The notes: generated by a model not told the origin, from the letters alone. Positions 26,301-39,910 are shown, counted from the stretch's first letter. The stretch is 64,000 nt of DNA from Hydractinia symbiolongicarpus (GCF_029227915.1 NC_079876.1:436001-500000); one strand, 5' to 3'. A program made the numbers and translations.

Positions 26301-27675
26301 GAGACGCTGAATAAAAGAAGTTTAATCGCCGGCAAACGAAAACCTGCGATTTCCCGTAAATCCTGGACTCGGCCCGTATAGTCAAAAGTGTACAAAGAAA
26401 GTACCCACGGAGTAAACTCATTTCCCAAACGATTTTTTAAATTATTATTTCACCACTAAAGCCCATGGGACTTGTAGTTTTTAAAAATGTTTTCATTTTT
26501 GATGAGATGCTGAATAAAAGATGTTTAATCGCCGGCAAACGAAAACCCGTGATTTCCCGTAAATCCCGGACTCGGCCCGTATAGTCAAAAATATACAAGG
26601 AAAGTACCCAGTGAGTAAACTCATTTCCCAAACGAATTTTTAAATTATTTTTTCACCACTAAAACGCATCAGACTTGTAGTTTTCAAAAATGTTTTCATT
26701 TTTGATGAGACGCTGAATAAAAGAAGTTTAATCGCCGGTAAACGAAAACCTGCGATTTCCCGTAAATCCCAGACTCGGCCCTTATTGTCAAAAGTGTACA
26801 AAGAAAGTACCCAGGGTGTAAACTCATTTCCCGAACGATTTTTTAAATTATTTTTTCACCACTAAAACGCATGAGACTTGTAGTTTTTGAAAATGTTTTC
26901 ATTTTTGATGAGACGCTGAATAAAAGAAGTTTAATCGCCGGCAAACGAAAACCCGCAATTTCCCGTAAATCCCGGACTCGGCCCGTATAGTCTAAAGTAT
27001 ACAAAGAAAGTACCCAGGGAGTAAACTCATTTCCCAAACGAATTTTTAAATTATTTTTTCACCACTAAAATGCATGAGACTTGTAGTTTTCAAAAATGTT
27101 TTCATTTTTGATGAGACGCTGAATAAAAGAAGTTTAATCGCCGGCAAACGAAAACCTGCGATTTCCCGTAAATCCCGGACTCGGCCCGTATAGTCAAAAG
27201 TATACAAAGAAAGTACCCAGGGTGTAAACTCATTTCTCGAACGATTTTTTAAATTATTTTTTCACCACTAAAACGCATGAGACTTGTAGTTTTCCAAAAT
27301 GTTTTCATTTTTGATGTGACGCTGAATATAAGAAGTTTAATCGCCGGCAAACGAAAACCTGCGATTTCCCGTAAATCCCAGGCTCGGCCCGTATAGTCAA
27401 AAGTATACAAAGAAAGTACCCAGGGAGTAAACTCATTTCCCGAACGATTTTTTAAATTTTTTTTTCACCACTAAAACGCATGAGACTTGTAGTTTTCAAA
27501 AATGTTTTTATTTTTGATGAGACGCTTAATGAAAGAGGTTTAATCACCGGCAAACGAAAACCCGCGATTTCCCGTAAATCCCGGACTCGGCGCGTATAGT
27601 CAAAAGTATACAAGGAAAGTACCCAGTAAGTAAACTCATTTCCCGAACGAATTTTTAAATTATTTTTTCACCACT
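23400..27675 (+). repeat. Segmental copies at 2,434-bp offset
   Basis: About 23,400-25,240 recurs at 25,840-27,675. N-type monomers start at 23,809 and 26,243, the GAGATGCTG G-type at 24,072 and 26,506, and the TGTCAAAAGTGTAC and GTCTAAAGTATAC variants repeat at the same offset. Between the copies, 25,285-25,840 repeats a segment seen at about 20,690 and 22,650 (CACCGTCAAACG, TTTTTAAGAATG). The layout is therefore interleaved, as produced by out-of-register exchange between larger blocks. Confidence 0.82.
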
Positions 27676-28753
27676 AAAACGCATCAGACTTGTAGTTTTC
27701 AAAAATGTTTTCATTTTTGATGAGACGCTGAATAAAAGAAGTTTAATCGCCGGCAGACAAAAACCTGCGATTTCCCGTATATCCCGGACTCGGCCCGTAT
27801 AGTCAAAAGTATACAAAGAAAGTACCCAGGGTGTAAACGCATTTCCCGAACGATTTTTTAAATTATTTTTTCACCACTAAAACGCATGAGACTTGTAGTT
27901 TTCAAAAATGTTTTCATTTGTGATGAGACGCTGAATAAAAGAAGTTTAATCGCCGGCAAACGAAAACCCGCCATTTCCCGTAAACCCCGGACTCGACCCG
28001 TATAGTCAAAAGTATACAAAGAAAGTACCCAGGGAGTAAACTCATTTCCCGAACGATTTTTTAAATTTTCCTTTCACCACTAAAACGCATGAGACTTGTA
28101 GTTTTTCAAAAATGTTTTTATTTTTGATGGGACGCTAAAAAAAGAGGTTTAATCACCGGCAAACGAAAACCCGCGATTTCCCGTAAATCCCGGACTCGGC
28201 CCGTATAGTCAAAAGTATACAAGGAAAGTACCCAGTAAGTAACCTCATTTCCCGAACGAATTTTTAAATTATTTTTTCACCACTAAAACGCATCAGACTT
28301 GTGGTTTTCAAAAATGTTTTCATTTTTGATGAGACGCTGAATAAAAGAAGTTTAATCGCCGGCAGACAAAAACCTGCGATTTCCCGTATATCCCGGACTC
28401 GGCCCGTATAGTCAAAAGTATACAAAGAAAGTACCCAGGGTGTAAACGCATTTCCCGAACGATTTTTTAAATTATTTTTTCACCACTAAAACGCATGAGA
28501 CTTGTAGTTTTCAAAAATGTTTTCATTTGTGATGAGACGCTGAATAAAAGAAGTTTAATCGCCGGCAAACGAAAACCCGCCATTTCCCGTAAACCCCGGA
28601 CTCGACCCGTATAGTCAAAAGTATACAAAGAAAGTACCCAGGGAGTAAACTCATTTCCCGAACGATTTTTTAAATTTTCCTTTCACCACTAAAACGCATG
28701 AGACTTGTAGTTTTTCAAAAATGTTTTCATTTTTGATGGGACGCTAAAAAAAA
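27536..28753 (+). repeat. 609-bp three-monomer unit, two tandem copies
   Basis: Copies at about 27,536-28,144 and 28,145-28,753. Both carry CGGCAGACAAAAACC with CCCGTATATCCC, CATTTGTGATGAG with CCCGCCATTTCCC, and AAATTTTCCTTTCACC before a Z-type monomer (GATGGGACGCTAAAAAAA). The second copy has a private TTGTGGTTTTC and GTAACCTCATTT. Confidence 0.85.
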
Positions 28754-30765
28754 GAGGTTTAATCGCCGGGAAACGAAATCCCGCGATTTCCCGTAAATCC
28801 CGGGCTTGGCCCGTACAGTCGAATGTATACAAAGAAAGTACTCAGGGAGTAAACTCCTTTCCCGAACGATTTTTTAAAATTTTTTTTCACCACTAAGACG
28901 CATGAGACTTGTAGTTTTCAAAAATGTTTTCATTTTTGATGAGACGCTGAATATAAGAAGTTTAATCGCCGGCAAACGAAAACCTGCGATTTCCCGTAAA
29001 TCCCGGACTCGGCCCGTATAGTCAAAAGTATACAAAGCAAGTACCCAGGGAGTAAACTCATTTCCCAAACGAATTTTTAAATTATTTTTTCACCACTAAA
29101 ACGCATGAGACTTGTAGTTTTCAAAAATGATTTCATTTTTGATGAGACGCTGAATAAAAGAAGTTTAATCGCCGGCAAACGAAAACCTGCGATTTCCCGT
29201 AAATCCCGGACTCGGCCCGTATAGTCAAAAGTATACAAAGAAAGTACCCAGGGTGTAAACTCATTTCTCGAACGATTTTTTAAATTATTTTTTCACCACT
29301 AAAACGCATCAGACTTGTAGTTTTCAAAAATGTTTTCATTTTTGATGAGACGCTGAATAAAAGAAGTTTAATCGCCGGCAAACAAAAACCTGCGATTTCC
29401 CGTAAATCCCGGACTCGGCCCGTATAGTCAAAAGTATACAAAGAAAGTACCCAGGGTGTAAACGCATTTCCCGAACGATTTTTTAAATTATTTTTTCACC
29501 ACTAAAACGCATGATACTTGTAGTTTTCAAAAATGTTTTCATTTGTGATGAGACGCTGAATAAAAGAAGTTTAATCGCCGGCAAACGAAAACCCGCCATT
29601 TCCCGTAAACCCCGGACTCGACCCGTATAGTCAAAAGTATACAAAGAAAGTACCCAGGGAGTAAACTCATTTCCCGAACGATTTTTTAAATTTTCCTTTC
29701 ACCACTAAAACGCATGAGACTTGTAGTTTTTCAAAAATGTTTTCATTTTTGATGGGACGCTAACAAAAAGAGGTTTAATCGCCGGGAAACGAAATCCCGC
29801 GATTTCCCGTAAATCCCGGGCTTGGCCCGTATAGTCGAATGTATACAAAGAAAGTACTCAGGGAGTAAACTCCTTTCCCGAACGATTTTTTAAAATTTTT
29901 TTTCACCACTAAGACGCATGAGACTTGTAGTTTTCAAAAATGTTTTCATTTTTGATGAGACGCTGAATATAAGAAGTTTAATCGCCGGCAAACGAAAACC
30001 TGCGATTTCCCGTAAATCCCGGACTCGGCCCGTATAGTCAAAAGTATACAAAGCAAGTACCCAGGAAGTAAACTCATTTCCCAAACGAATTTTTAAATTA
30101 TTTTTTCACCACTAAAACGCATGAGACTTGTAGTTTTCAAAAATGTTTTCATTTTTGATGAGACGCTGAATAAAAGAAGTTTAATCGCCGGCAAACGAAA
30201 ACCTGCGATTTCCCGTAAATCCCGGACTCGGCCCGTATAGTCAAAAGTATACAAAGAAAGTACCCAGGGTGTAAACTCATTTCTCGAACGATTTTTTAAA
30301 TTATTTTTTCACCACTAAAACGCATGAGACTTGTAGTTTTCAAAAATGTTTTCATTTTTGATGTGACGCTGAATATAAGAAGTTTAATCACCGGCAAACG
30401 AAAACCTGCGATTTCTCGTAAATCCCGGACTCGGCCCGTATAGTCAAAAGTATACAAAGAAAGTACCCAGGGAGTAAACTCATTTCCCGAACGATTTTTT
30501 AAATTTCTTTTTCACCACTAAAACGCATGAGACTTGTAGTTTTCAAAAATGTTTTCATTTTTGATGAGACGCTTAATGAAAGAGGTTTAATCACCGGCAA
30601 ACGAAAACCCGCGATTTCCCGTAAATCCCGGGCTTGGCCCGTATAGTCGAATGTATACAAAGAAAGTACCCAGGGAGTAAACTCATTTCCCGAACAATTT
30701 TTTAAATTATTTATTCACCACTAAAACGCATGAGACTTGTAGTTTTCAAAAATGTTTTCATTTTT
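28735..30765 (+). repeat. 2,031-bp ten-monomer unit, copy 1
   Basis: The copy begins in a Z-type monomer (GATGGGACGC, CGCCGGGAAACG, CCCGTACAGTCG, AGTACTCAGGG). It continues with the CACTAAGACGCATGAG monomer, canonical, S-type, CATGATACTTG, a second Z-type (GCTAACAAAAAGAGG), a second CACTAAGACG, T-type and K-type monomers. A half-period relation of about 1,016 bp links the two Z-type pairs inside it. The next copy follows directly. Confidence 0.88.
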
Positions 30766-32796
30766 GATGGGACGCTAAAAAAAAGAGGTTTAATCGCCGG
30801 GAAACGAAATCCCGCGATTTCCCGTAAATCCCGGGCTTGGCCCGTACAGTCGAATGTATACAAAGAAAGTACTCAGGGAGTAAACTCCTTTCCCGAACGA
30901 TTTTTTAAAATTTTTTTTCACCACTAAGACGCATGAGACTTGTAGTTTTCAAAAATGTTTTCATTTTTGATGAGACGCTGAATATAAGAAGTTTAATCGC
31001 CGGCAAACGAAAACCTGCGATTTCCCGTAAATCCCGGACTCGGCCCGTATAGTCAAAAGTATACAAAGCAAGTACCCAGGGAGTAAACTCATTTCCCAAA
31101 CGAATTTTTAAATTATTTTTTCACCACTAAAACGCATGAGACTTGTAGTTTTCAAAAATGATTTCATTTTTGATGAGACGCTGAATAAAAGAAGTTTAAT
31201 CGCCGGCAAACGAAAACCTGCGATTTCCCGTAAATCCCGGACTCGGCCCGTATAGTCAAAAGTATACAAAGAAAGTACCCAGGGTGTAAACTCATTTCTC
31301 GAACGATTTTTTAAATTATTTTTTCACCACTAAAACGCATCAGACTTGTAGTTTTCAAAAATGTTTTCATTTTTGATGAGACGCTGAATAAAAGAAGTTT
31401 AATCGCCGGCAAACAAAAACCTGCGATTTCCCGTAAATCCCGGACTCGGCCCGTATAGTCAAAAGTATACAAAGAAAGTACCCAGGGTGTAAACGCATTT
31501 CCCGAACGATTTTTTAAATTATTTTTTCACCACTAAAACGCATGATACTTGTAGTTTTCAAAAATGTTTTCATTTGTGATGAGACGCTGAATAAAAGAAG
31601 TTTAATCGCCGGCAAACGAAAACCCGCCATTTCCCGTAAACCCCGGACTCGACCCGTATAGTCAAAAGTATACAAAGAAAGTACCCAGGGAGTAAACTCA
31701 TTTCCCGAACGATTTTTTAAATTTTCCTTTCACCACTAAAACGCATGAGACTTGTAGTTTTTCAAAAATGTTTTCATTTTTGATGGGACGCTAACAAAAA
31801 GAGGTTTAATCGCCGGGAAACGAAATCCCGCGATTTCCCGTAAATCCCGGGCTTGGCCCGTATAGTCGAATGTATACAAAGAAAGTACTCAGGGAGTAAA
31901 CTCCTTTCCCGAACGATTTTTTAAAATTTTTTTTCACCACTAAGACGCATGAGACTTGTAGTTTTCAAAAATGTTTTCATTTTTGATGAGACGCTGAATA
32001 TAAGAAGTTTAATCGCCGGCAAACGAAAACCTGCGATTTCCCGTAAATCCCGGACTCGGCCCGTATAGTCAAAAGTATACAAAGCAAGTACCCAGGAAGT
32101 AAACTCATTTCCCAAACGAATTTTTAAATTATTTTTTCACCACTAAAACGCATGAGACTTGTAGTTTTCAAAAATGTTTTCATTTTTGATGAGACGCTGA
32201 ATAAAAGAAGTTTAATCGCCGGCAAACGAAAACCTGCGATTTCCCGTAAATCCCGGACTCGGCCCGTATAGTCAAAAGTATACAAAGAAAGTACCCAGGG
32301 TGTAAACTCATTTCTCGAACGATTTTTTAAATTATTTTTTCACCACTAAAACGCATGAGACTTGTAGTTTTCAAAAATGTTTTCATTTTTGATGTGACGC
32401 TGAATATAAGAAGTTTAATCACCGGCAAACGAAAACCTGCGATTTCTCGTAAATCCCGGACTCGGCCCGTATAGTCAAAAGTATACAAAGAAAGTACCCA
32501 GGGAGTAAACTCATTTCCCGAACGATTTTTTAAATTTCTTTTTCACCACTAAAACGCATGAGACTTGTAGTTTTCAAAAATGTTTTCATTTTTGATGAGA
32601 CGCTTAATGAAAGAGGTTTAATCACCGGCAAACGAAAACCCGCGATTTCCCGTAAATCCCGGGCTTGGCCCGTATAGTCGAATGTATACAAAGAAAGTAC
32701 CCAGGGAGTAAACTCATTTCCCGAACAATTTTTTAAATTATTTATTCACCACTAAAACGCATGAGACTTGTAGTTTTCAAAAATGTTTTCATTTTT
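30766..32796 (+). repeat. 2,031-bp ten-monomer unit, copy 2
   Basis: Every diagnostic variant of copy 1 recurs at +2,031: GATGGG at 30,766, CCCGTACAGTCG, ATGATTTCATTTTTG, CATGATACTTG at about 31,542, TAACAAAAAGAGG, ACCAGGAAGTAAAC and TTTCTTTTTCACC. I noticed no difference inside the copies on reading. At the junction near 30,740 a K/N-type monomer start runs straight into the Z-type body, marking the crossover point. The copy ends where GATGGGACG is replaced by AATGAGACG near 32,796. Confidence 0.88.
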
Positions 32797-35384
32797 AATG
32801 AGACGCTGAATAAAAGAAGTTTAATCGCCGGCAAACGAAAACCTGCGATTTCCCGTAAATCCTGGACTCGGCCCGTATAGTCAAAAGTGTACAAAGAAAG
32901 TACCCACGGAGTAAACTCATTTCCCAAACGATTTTTTAAATTATTATTTCACCACTAAAGCCCATGGGACTTGTAGTTTTTAAAAATGTTTTCATTTTTG
33001 ATGAGACGCTGAATAAAAGATGTTTAATCGCCGGCAAACGAAAACCCGTGATTTCCCGCAAATCCCGGACTCGGCCCGTATAGTCAAAAGTATACAAGGA
33101 AGGTACCCAGTAAGTAAACTCATTTCCCGAACGAATTTTTAAATTATTTTTTCACCACTAAAACGCATCAGACTTGTAGTTTTCAAAAATGTTTTCATTT
33201 TTGATGAGACGCTGAATAAAAGAAGTTTAATCGCCGGCAAACAAAAACCTGCGATTTCCCGTAAATCCCGGACTCGGCCCGTATAGTCAAAAGTATACAA
33301 AGAAAGTACCCAGGGTGTAAACGCATTTCCCGAACGATTTTTTAAATTATTTTTTCACCACTAAAACGCATGAGACTTGTAGTTTTCAAAAATGTTTTCA
33401 TTTTTGATGAGACGCTGAATAAAAGAAGTTTAATCGCCGGCAAACGAAAACCCGCCATTTCCCGTAAACCCCGGACTCGACCCGTATAGTCAAAAGTATA
33501 CAAAGAAAGTACCCAGGGAGTAAACTCATTTTCTGAACGATTTTTTAAATTTTCCTTTCACCACTAAAACGCATGAGACTTGTAGTTTTTCAAAAATGTT
33601 TTCATTTTTGATGGGACGCTAAAAAAAAGGGGTTTAATCGCCGGGAAACGAAATCCCGCGATTTCCCGTAAATCCCGGGCTTGGCCCGTATAGTCGAATG
33701 TATACAAAGGAAGTACTCAGGGAGTAAACTCCTTTCCCGAACGATTTTTTAAATTTTTTTTTCACCACTAACACGCATGAGACTTGTAGTTTTCATTTTT
33801 GATGAGACGCTGAATATAAGAAGTTTAATCGCCGGCAAACGAAAACCTGCGATTTCCCGTAAATCCCGGACTCGGCCCGTATAGTCAAAAGTATACAAAG
33901 AAAGTACCCAGGGTGTAAACTCATTTCTCGAACGATTTTTTAAATTATTTTTTCACCACTAAAACGCATGGGACTTGTAGTTTTCAAAAATGTTTTCATT
34001 TTTGATGTGACGCTGAATATAAGAAGTTTAATCGCCGGCAAACGAAAACCTGCGAATTCCCGTAAATCCCGGACTCGGCCCGTATAGTCAAAAGTATACA
34101 AATAAAGTACCCAGGGAGTAAACTCGTTTCCCGAACGATTTTTTAAATTTTTTTTTCACCACTAAAACGCATGAGACTTGTAGTTTTCAAAAATGTTTTC
34201 ATTTTTGATGAGACGCTTAACGAAAGAGGTTTAATCACCGGCAAACGAAAACCCGCGATTTCCCGTAAATCCCGGGCTTGGCCCGTATAGTCGAATGTAT
34301 ACAAAGAAAGTACCCAGGGAGTAAACTCATTTCCAGAACGATTTTCTAAATTATTTTTTCACCACTAAAACGCATAAGACTTGTAGTTTTTAAAAATGTT
34401 TTCATTTTTGATGAGACGCTGAATAAAAGAAGTTTAATCGCCGGCAAACGAAAACCGGCGATTTCCCGTAAATCCCAGCTTGGCCCGTATAGTCAAAAGT
34501 TTACAAAGAAGTACCCAGGGAGTAAACTCATTTCCCGAACGATTTTTTAAATTATTTATTCACCACTAAAACGCATGAGACTTGTAGTTTTCAAAAATGT
34601 TTTCATTTTTAATGAGACGCTGAATAAAAGAAGTTTAATCGCCGGCAAACGAAAACCTGCGATTTCCCGTAAATCCCGGACTCGGCCCGTATAGTCAAAA
34701 GTATACAAGGAAAGTACCCAGTGAGTAAACTTATTTCCCGAACGAATTTTTAAATTATTTTTTCTCCACTAAAACGCATGAGACTTGTAGTTTTTAAAAA
34801 TGTTTTCATTTTTGATGAGACGCTGAATAAAAGAAGTTTAATCGCCGGCAAACGAAAACCTGCGATTTCCCGTAAATCCCGGACTCGGCCCTTATAGTCA
34901 AAAGTATACAAAGAAAGTACCCAGGGAGTAAACTCGTTTCCCGAACGATTTTTTAAATTTTTTTTTCTTCACTAAAACGCATGAGACTTGTAGTTTTCAA
35001 AAATGTTTTCATTTTTAATGAGACGCTGAATAAAAGAAGTTTAATCGCCGGCAAACGAAAACCTGCGATTTCCCGTAAATCCTGGACTCGGCCCGTATAG
35101 TCAAAAAAATACAAAGAAAGTACCCACGGAGTAAACTCATTTCCCAAACAATATTTTAAATTATTATTTCACCACTAAAGCCCATGGGACTTGTAGTTTT
35201 TAAAAATGTTTTCATTTTTGATGAGACGCTGAATAAAAGATGTTTTATCGCCGGCAAACGAAAACCTGCGATTTCCCGTAAATCCCGGACTCGGCCCGTA
35301 TAGTCAAAAGTATACAAGGAAAGTACCCAGTGAGTAAACTCATTTCCCGAACGAATTTTTAAATTATTTTTTCACCACTAAAAC
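32797..35384 (+). repeat. Mixed monomers, N-G-S and Z types
   Basis: About thirteen monomers, including an N-type at 32,742, G-type, S-type, CCCGCCATTTCCC and Z-type (AAAAAAAAGGGG) monomers, one with a 12-bp deletion, then T, K, R, N and A/G types. The N-type monomer starting at 34,953 has TTTTTTCTTCACTAAA and GTCAAAAAAATAC; it recurs 6,281 bp downstream at 41,234. There is no non-satellite sequence. Confidence 0.8.
33736..33926 (+). repeat. 191-bp monomer lacking the hairpin left arm
   Basis: TAGTTTTCA runs directly into TTTTTGATG at 33,790-33,795. The normal monomer has two TTTTCA copies 12 bp apart flanking AAAATG; here one copy and the intervening bases are gone, the classic result of slippage or exchange between short direct repeats. 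This removes the left arm and loop of the 22-bp dyad. I saw this deletion only once, so it was not amplified. Confidence 0.85.
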
Positions 35385-38300
35385 GCATCAGACTTGTAGT
35401 TTTTAAAAATGTTTTCACTTTTGATGAGACGCAGAATATAAGAAGTTTAATCGCTGGCAAACGAAAACCTGCGATTTCCCGTAAATCCCGGACTCGGCCC
35501 GTATAGTCAAATGTATACAAGGAAAGTACCCAGTGAGTAAACTTATTTCCCGAACGAATTTTTAAATTATTTTTTCTCCACTAAAACGCATGAGACTTGT
35601 AGTTTTTAAAAATGTTTTCATTTTTGATGAGACGCTGAATAAAAGAAGTTTAATCGCCGGCAAACGAAAACCTGCGATTTCCCGTAAATCCCGGACTCGG
35701 CCCGTATAGTCGAATGTATACAAAGAAAGTACTCAGGGAGTAAACTCCTTTCCCGAACGATTTTTTAATTTTTTTTTTCACCACTAAGACGCATGAGACT
35801 TGTAGTTTTCAAAAATGTTTTCATTTTTGATGAGACGCTGAATATAAGAAGTTTAATCGCCGCCAAACGAAAACCTGCGATTTCCCGTAAATCCCGGACT
35901 CGGCCCGTATAGTCAAAAGTATACAAAGAAAGTACCCAGGGAGTAAACTCATTTCCCAAACGAATTTTTAAATTATTTTTTCACCACTAAAACGCATGAG
36001 ACTTGTAGTTTTCAAAAATGTTTTTATTTTTGATGAGACGCTTAACGAAAGAGGTTTAATCACCGGCAAACGAAAACCCGCGATTTCCCGTAAATCCCGG
36101 GCTTGGCCCGTATAGTCGAATGTATACAAAGAAAGTACCCAGGGAGTAAATTCATTTCCAGAACGATTTTTTAAATTATTTTTTCACCACTAAAACGCAT
36201 CAGACTTGTAGTTTTTAAAAATGTTTTCACTTTTGATGAGACGCAGAATATAAGAAGTTTAATCGCTGGCAAACGAAAACCTGCGATTTCCCGTAAATCC
36301 CGGACTCGGCCCGTATAGTCAAATGTATACAAGGAAAGTACCCAGTGAGTAAACTTATTTCCCGAACGAATTTTTAAATTATTTTTTCTCCACTAAAACG
36401 CATGAGACTTGTAGTTTTTAAAAATGTTTTCATTTTTGATGAGACGCTGAATAAAAGAAGTTTAATCGCCGGCAAACGAAAACCTGCGATTTCCCGTAAA
36501 TCCCGGACTCGGCCCGTATAGTCGAATGTATACAAAGAAAGTACTCAGGGAGTAAACTCCTTTCCCGAACGATTTTTTAATTTTTTTTTTCACCACTAAG
36601 ACGCATGAGACTTGTAGTTTTCAAAAATGTTTTCATTTTTGATGAGACGCTGAATATAAGAAGTTTAATCGCCGGCAAACGAAAACCTGCGATTTCCCGT
36701 AAATCCCGGACTCGGCCCGTATAGTCAAAAGTATACAAAGAAAGTACCCAGGGAGTAAACTCATTTCCCAAACGAATTTTTAAATTATTTTTTCACCACT
36801 AAAACGCATGAGACTTGTAGTTTTCAAAAATGTTTTTATTTTTGATGAGACGCTGAATAAAAGAAGTTTAATCGCCGGCAAACGAAAACCTGCGATTTCC
36901 CGTAAATCCCGGACTCGGCCCGTATAGTGAAAAGTATACAAAGAAAGTACCCAGGGTGTAAACTCATTTCTCGAACGATTTTTTAAATTATTTTTTCACC
37001 ACTAAAACACATGAGACTTGTAGTTTTCAAAAATGTTTTCATTTTTGATGTGACGCTGAATATAAGAAGTTTAATCGCCGGCAAACGAAAACCTGCGATT
37101 TCCCGTAAATCCCAGACTCGGCCCGTATAGTCAAAAGTATACAAATAAAGTACCCAGGGAGTAAACTCGTTTCCCGAACGATTTTTTAAATTTTTTTTTC
37201 ACCACTAAAACGCATGAGACTTGTAGTTTTCAAAAATGTTTTCATTCTTGATGAGACGCTTAACGAAAGAGGTTTAATCACCGGCAAACGAAAACCCGCG
37301 ATTTCCCGTAAATCCCGGGCTTGGCCCGTATAGTCGAATGTATACAAAGAAAGTACCCAGGGAGTAAATTCATTTCCAGAACGATTTTTTAAATTATTTT
37401 TTCACCACTAAAACGCATAAGACTTGTAGTTTTTAAAAATGTTTTCATTTTTGATGAGACGCTGAATAAAAGATGTTTTATCGCCGGCAAACGAAAACCT
37501 GCGATTTCCCGTAAATCCCGGACTCGGCCCGTATAGTCAAAAGTATACAAGGAAAGTACCCAGTGAGTAAACTCATTTCCCGAACGAATTTTTAAATTAT
37601 TTTTTCACCACTAAAACGCATCAGACTTGTAGTTTTTAAAAATGTTTTCACTTTTGATGAGACGCAGAATATAAGAAGTTTAATCGCTGGCAAACGAAAA
37701 CCTGCGATTTCCCGTAAATCCCGGACTCGGCCCGTATAGTCAAATGTATACAAGGAAAGTACCCAGTGAGTAAACTTATTTCCCGAACGAATTTTTAAAT
37801 TATTTTTTCTCCACTAAAACGCATGAGACTTGTAGTTTTTAAAAATGTTTTCATTTTTGATGAGACGCTGAATAAAAGAAGTTTAATCGCCGGCAAACGA
37901 AAACCTGCGATTTCCCGTAAATCCCGGACTCGGCCCGTATAGTCGAATGTATACAAAGAAAGTACTCAGGGAGTAAACTCCTTTCCCGAACGATTTTTTA
38001 ATTTTTTTTTTCACCACTAAGACGCATGAGACTTGTAGTTTTCAAAAATGTTTTCATTTTTGATGAGACGCTGAATATAAGAAGTTTAATCGCCGGCAAA
38101 CGAAAACCTGCGATTTCCCGTAAATCCCGGACTCGGCCCGTATAGTCAAAAGTATACAAAGAAAGTACCCAGGGAGTAAACTCATTTCCCAAACGAATTT
38201 TTAAATTATTTTTTCACCACTAAAACGCATGAGACTTGTAGTTTTCAAAAATGTTTTTATTTTTGATGAGACACTGAATAAAAGAAGTTTAATCGCCGGC

Positions 38301-38887
38301 AAACGAAAACCTGCGATTTCCCGTAAATCCCGGACTCGGCCCGTATAGTGAAAAGTATACAAAGAAAGTACCCAGGGTGTAAACTCATTTCTCGAACGAT
38401 TTTTTAAATTATTTTTTCACCACTAAAACACATGAGACTTGTAGTTTTCAAAAATGTTTTCATTTTTGATGTGACGCTGAATATAAGAAGTTTAATCGCC
38501 GGCAAACGAAAACCTGCGATTTCCCGTAAATCCCAGACTCGGCCCGTATAGTCAAAAGTATACAAATAAAGTACCCAGGGAGTAAACTCGTTTCCCGAAC
38601 GATTTTTTAAATTTTTTTTTCACCACTAAAACGCATGAGACTTGTAGTTTTCAAAAATGTTTTCATTCTTGATGAGACGCTTAACGAAAGAGGTTTAATC
38701 ACCGGCAAACGAAAACCCGCGATTTCCCGTAAATCCCAGGCTTGGCCCGTATAGTCGAATGTATACAAAGAAAGTACCCAGGGAGTAAATTCATTTCCAG
38801 AACGATTTTTTAAATTATTTTTTCACCACTAAAACGCATAAGACTTGTAGTTTTTAAAAATGTTTTCATTTTTGATGAGACGCTGAA
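35385..38887 (+). repeat. Nested 812-bp and 1,421-bp duplications
   Basis: An A-type monomer with CACTTTTGATGAGACGCAG, a TTTTTTCTCCACTAAA monomer and a CACTAAGACGCATG monomer form a cassette present at about 35,420, 36,230 and 37,650. The first two are 812 bp apart over about 35,385-36,035. The second and third are 1,421 bp apart over about 36,190-37,466, with shared rare variants AAAACACATGAG, TAGTGAAAAG and TTCATTCTTGATG (37,241 and 38,662). Both offsets are exact multiples of 203. Confidence 0.82.
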
Positions 38888-39898
38888 TAAAAGAAGTTTA
38901 ATCGCCGGCAAACGAAAATCCTCGATTTCCCGTAAATTCCGGCTTGGCCCGTATAGTCAAAAGTTTACAAAAAAGTACCCAGGGAGTAAACTCATTTCCC
39001 GAACGATTTTTTAAATTATTTTTTCACCACTAAAACGCATGAGACTTGTAGTTTTTAAAAATGTTTTCAATTTTGATGAGACGCAGAATATAAGAAGTTT
39101 AATCGCTGGCAAACGAAAACCTGCGATTTCCCGTAAATCCCGGACTCGGCCCGTATAGTCAAAAGTACACAAGGAAAGTGCCCGGTGAGTAAAATTATTT
39201 CCCGAACGAATTTTTAAATTATTTTTTCTCCACTAAAACACATGAGACTTGTAGTTTTTAAAAATGTTTTCATTTTTGATGAGACGCTGAATAAAAGAAG
39301 TTTAATCGCCGGCAAACGAAAACCTGCGATTTCCAGTAAATCCCGGACTCGGCCCGTATAGTCAAAAGTATACAAAGAAAGTACCCAGGGAGTAAACTCG
39401 TTTCCCGAACGATTTTTTAAATTTTTTTTCACCACTAAAACGCATGAGACTTGTAGTTTTCAAAAATGTTTTCATTTTTAATGAGACGCTGAATAAAAGA
39501 AGTTTAATCGCCGGCAAACGAAAACCTGCGATTTCCCGTAAATCCTGGACTCGGCCCGTATAGTCAAAAAAATACAAAGAAAGTACCCACGGAGTAAACG
39601 CATTTCCCAAACGATTTTTTAACTTATTATTTCACCACTAAAGCCCATGGGACTGGTAGTTTTTAAAAATGTTTTCATTTTTGATGAGACGCTGAATAAA
39701 AGATGTTTAATCGCCGGCAAACGAAAACCCGCCATTTCCCGTAAACCCCGGACTCGACCCGTATAGTCAAAAGTATACAAAGAAAGTACCCAGGGAGTAA
39801 ACTCATTTCCCGAACGATTTTTTAAATTTTTCTTTCACCACTAAAACGCATGAGACTTGTAGTTTTTCAAAAATGTTTTCATTTTTGATGGGACGCTG

Positions 39899-39910
39899 AA
39901 AAAAAAAAAA
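39899..39910 (+). repeat. A12 run within a Z-type monomer
   Basis: At the place where other monomers read GAATAAAAGAAG, and related Z-types read TAAAAAAAAGAGG or TAACAAAAAGAGG, this copy has twelve A in a row followed by TTTAATCG. Z-type monomers already carry an A-rich slippage-prone site here, so this looks like replication slippage. Sequencing error in the homopolymer is an alternative. Confidence 0.75.

Noticed and set aside
16368-31000. Plus-strand open reading frames of 64-71 codons (product starting MARIVKCIQRKYPG).
   Set aside because: They appear only where monomer-type junctions happen to remove stops, recur exactly with the duplicated blocks, and show no conserved protein feature.
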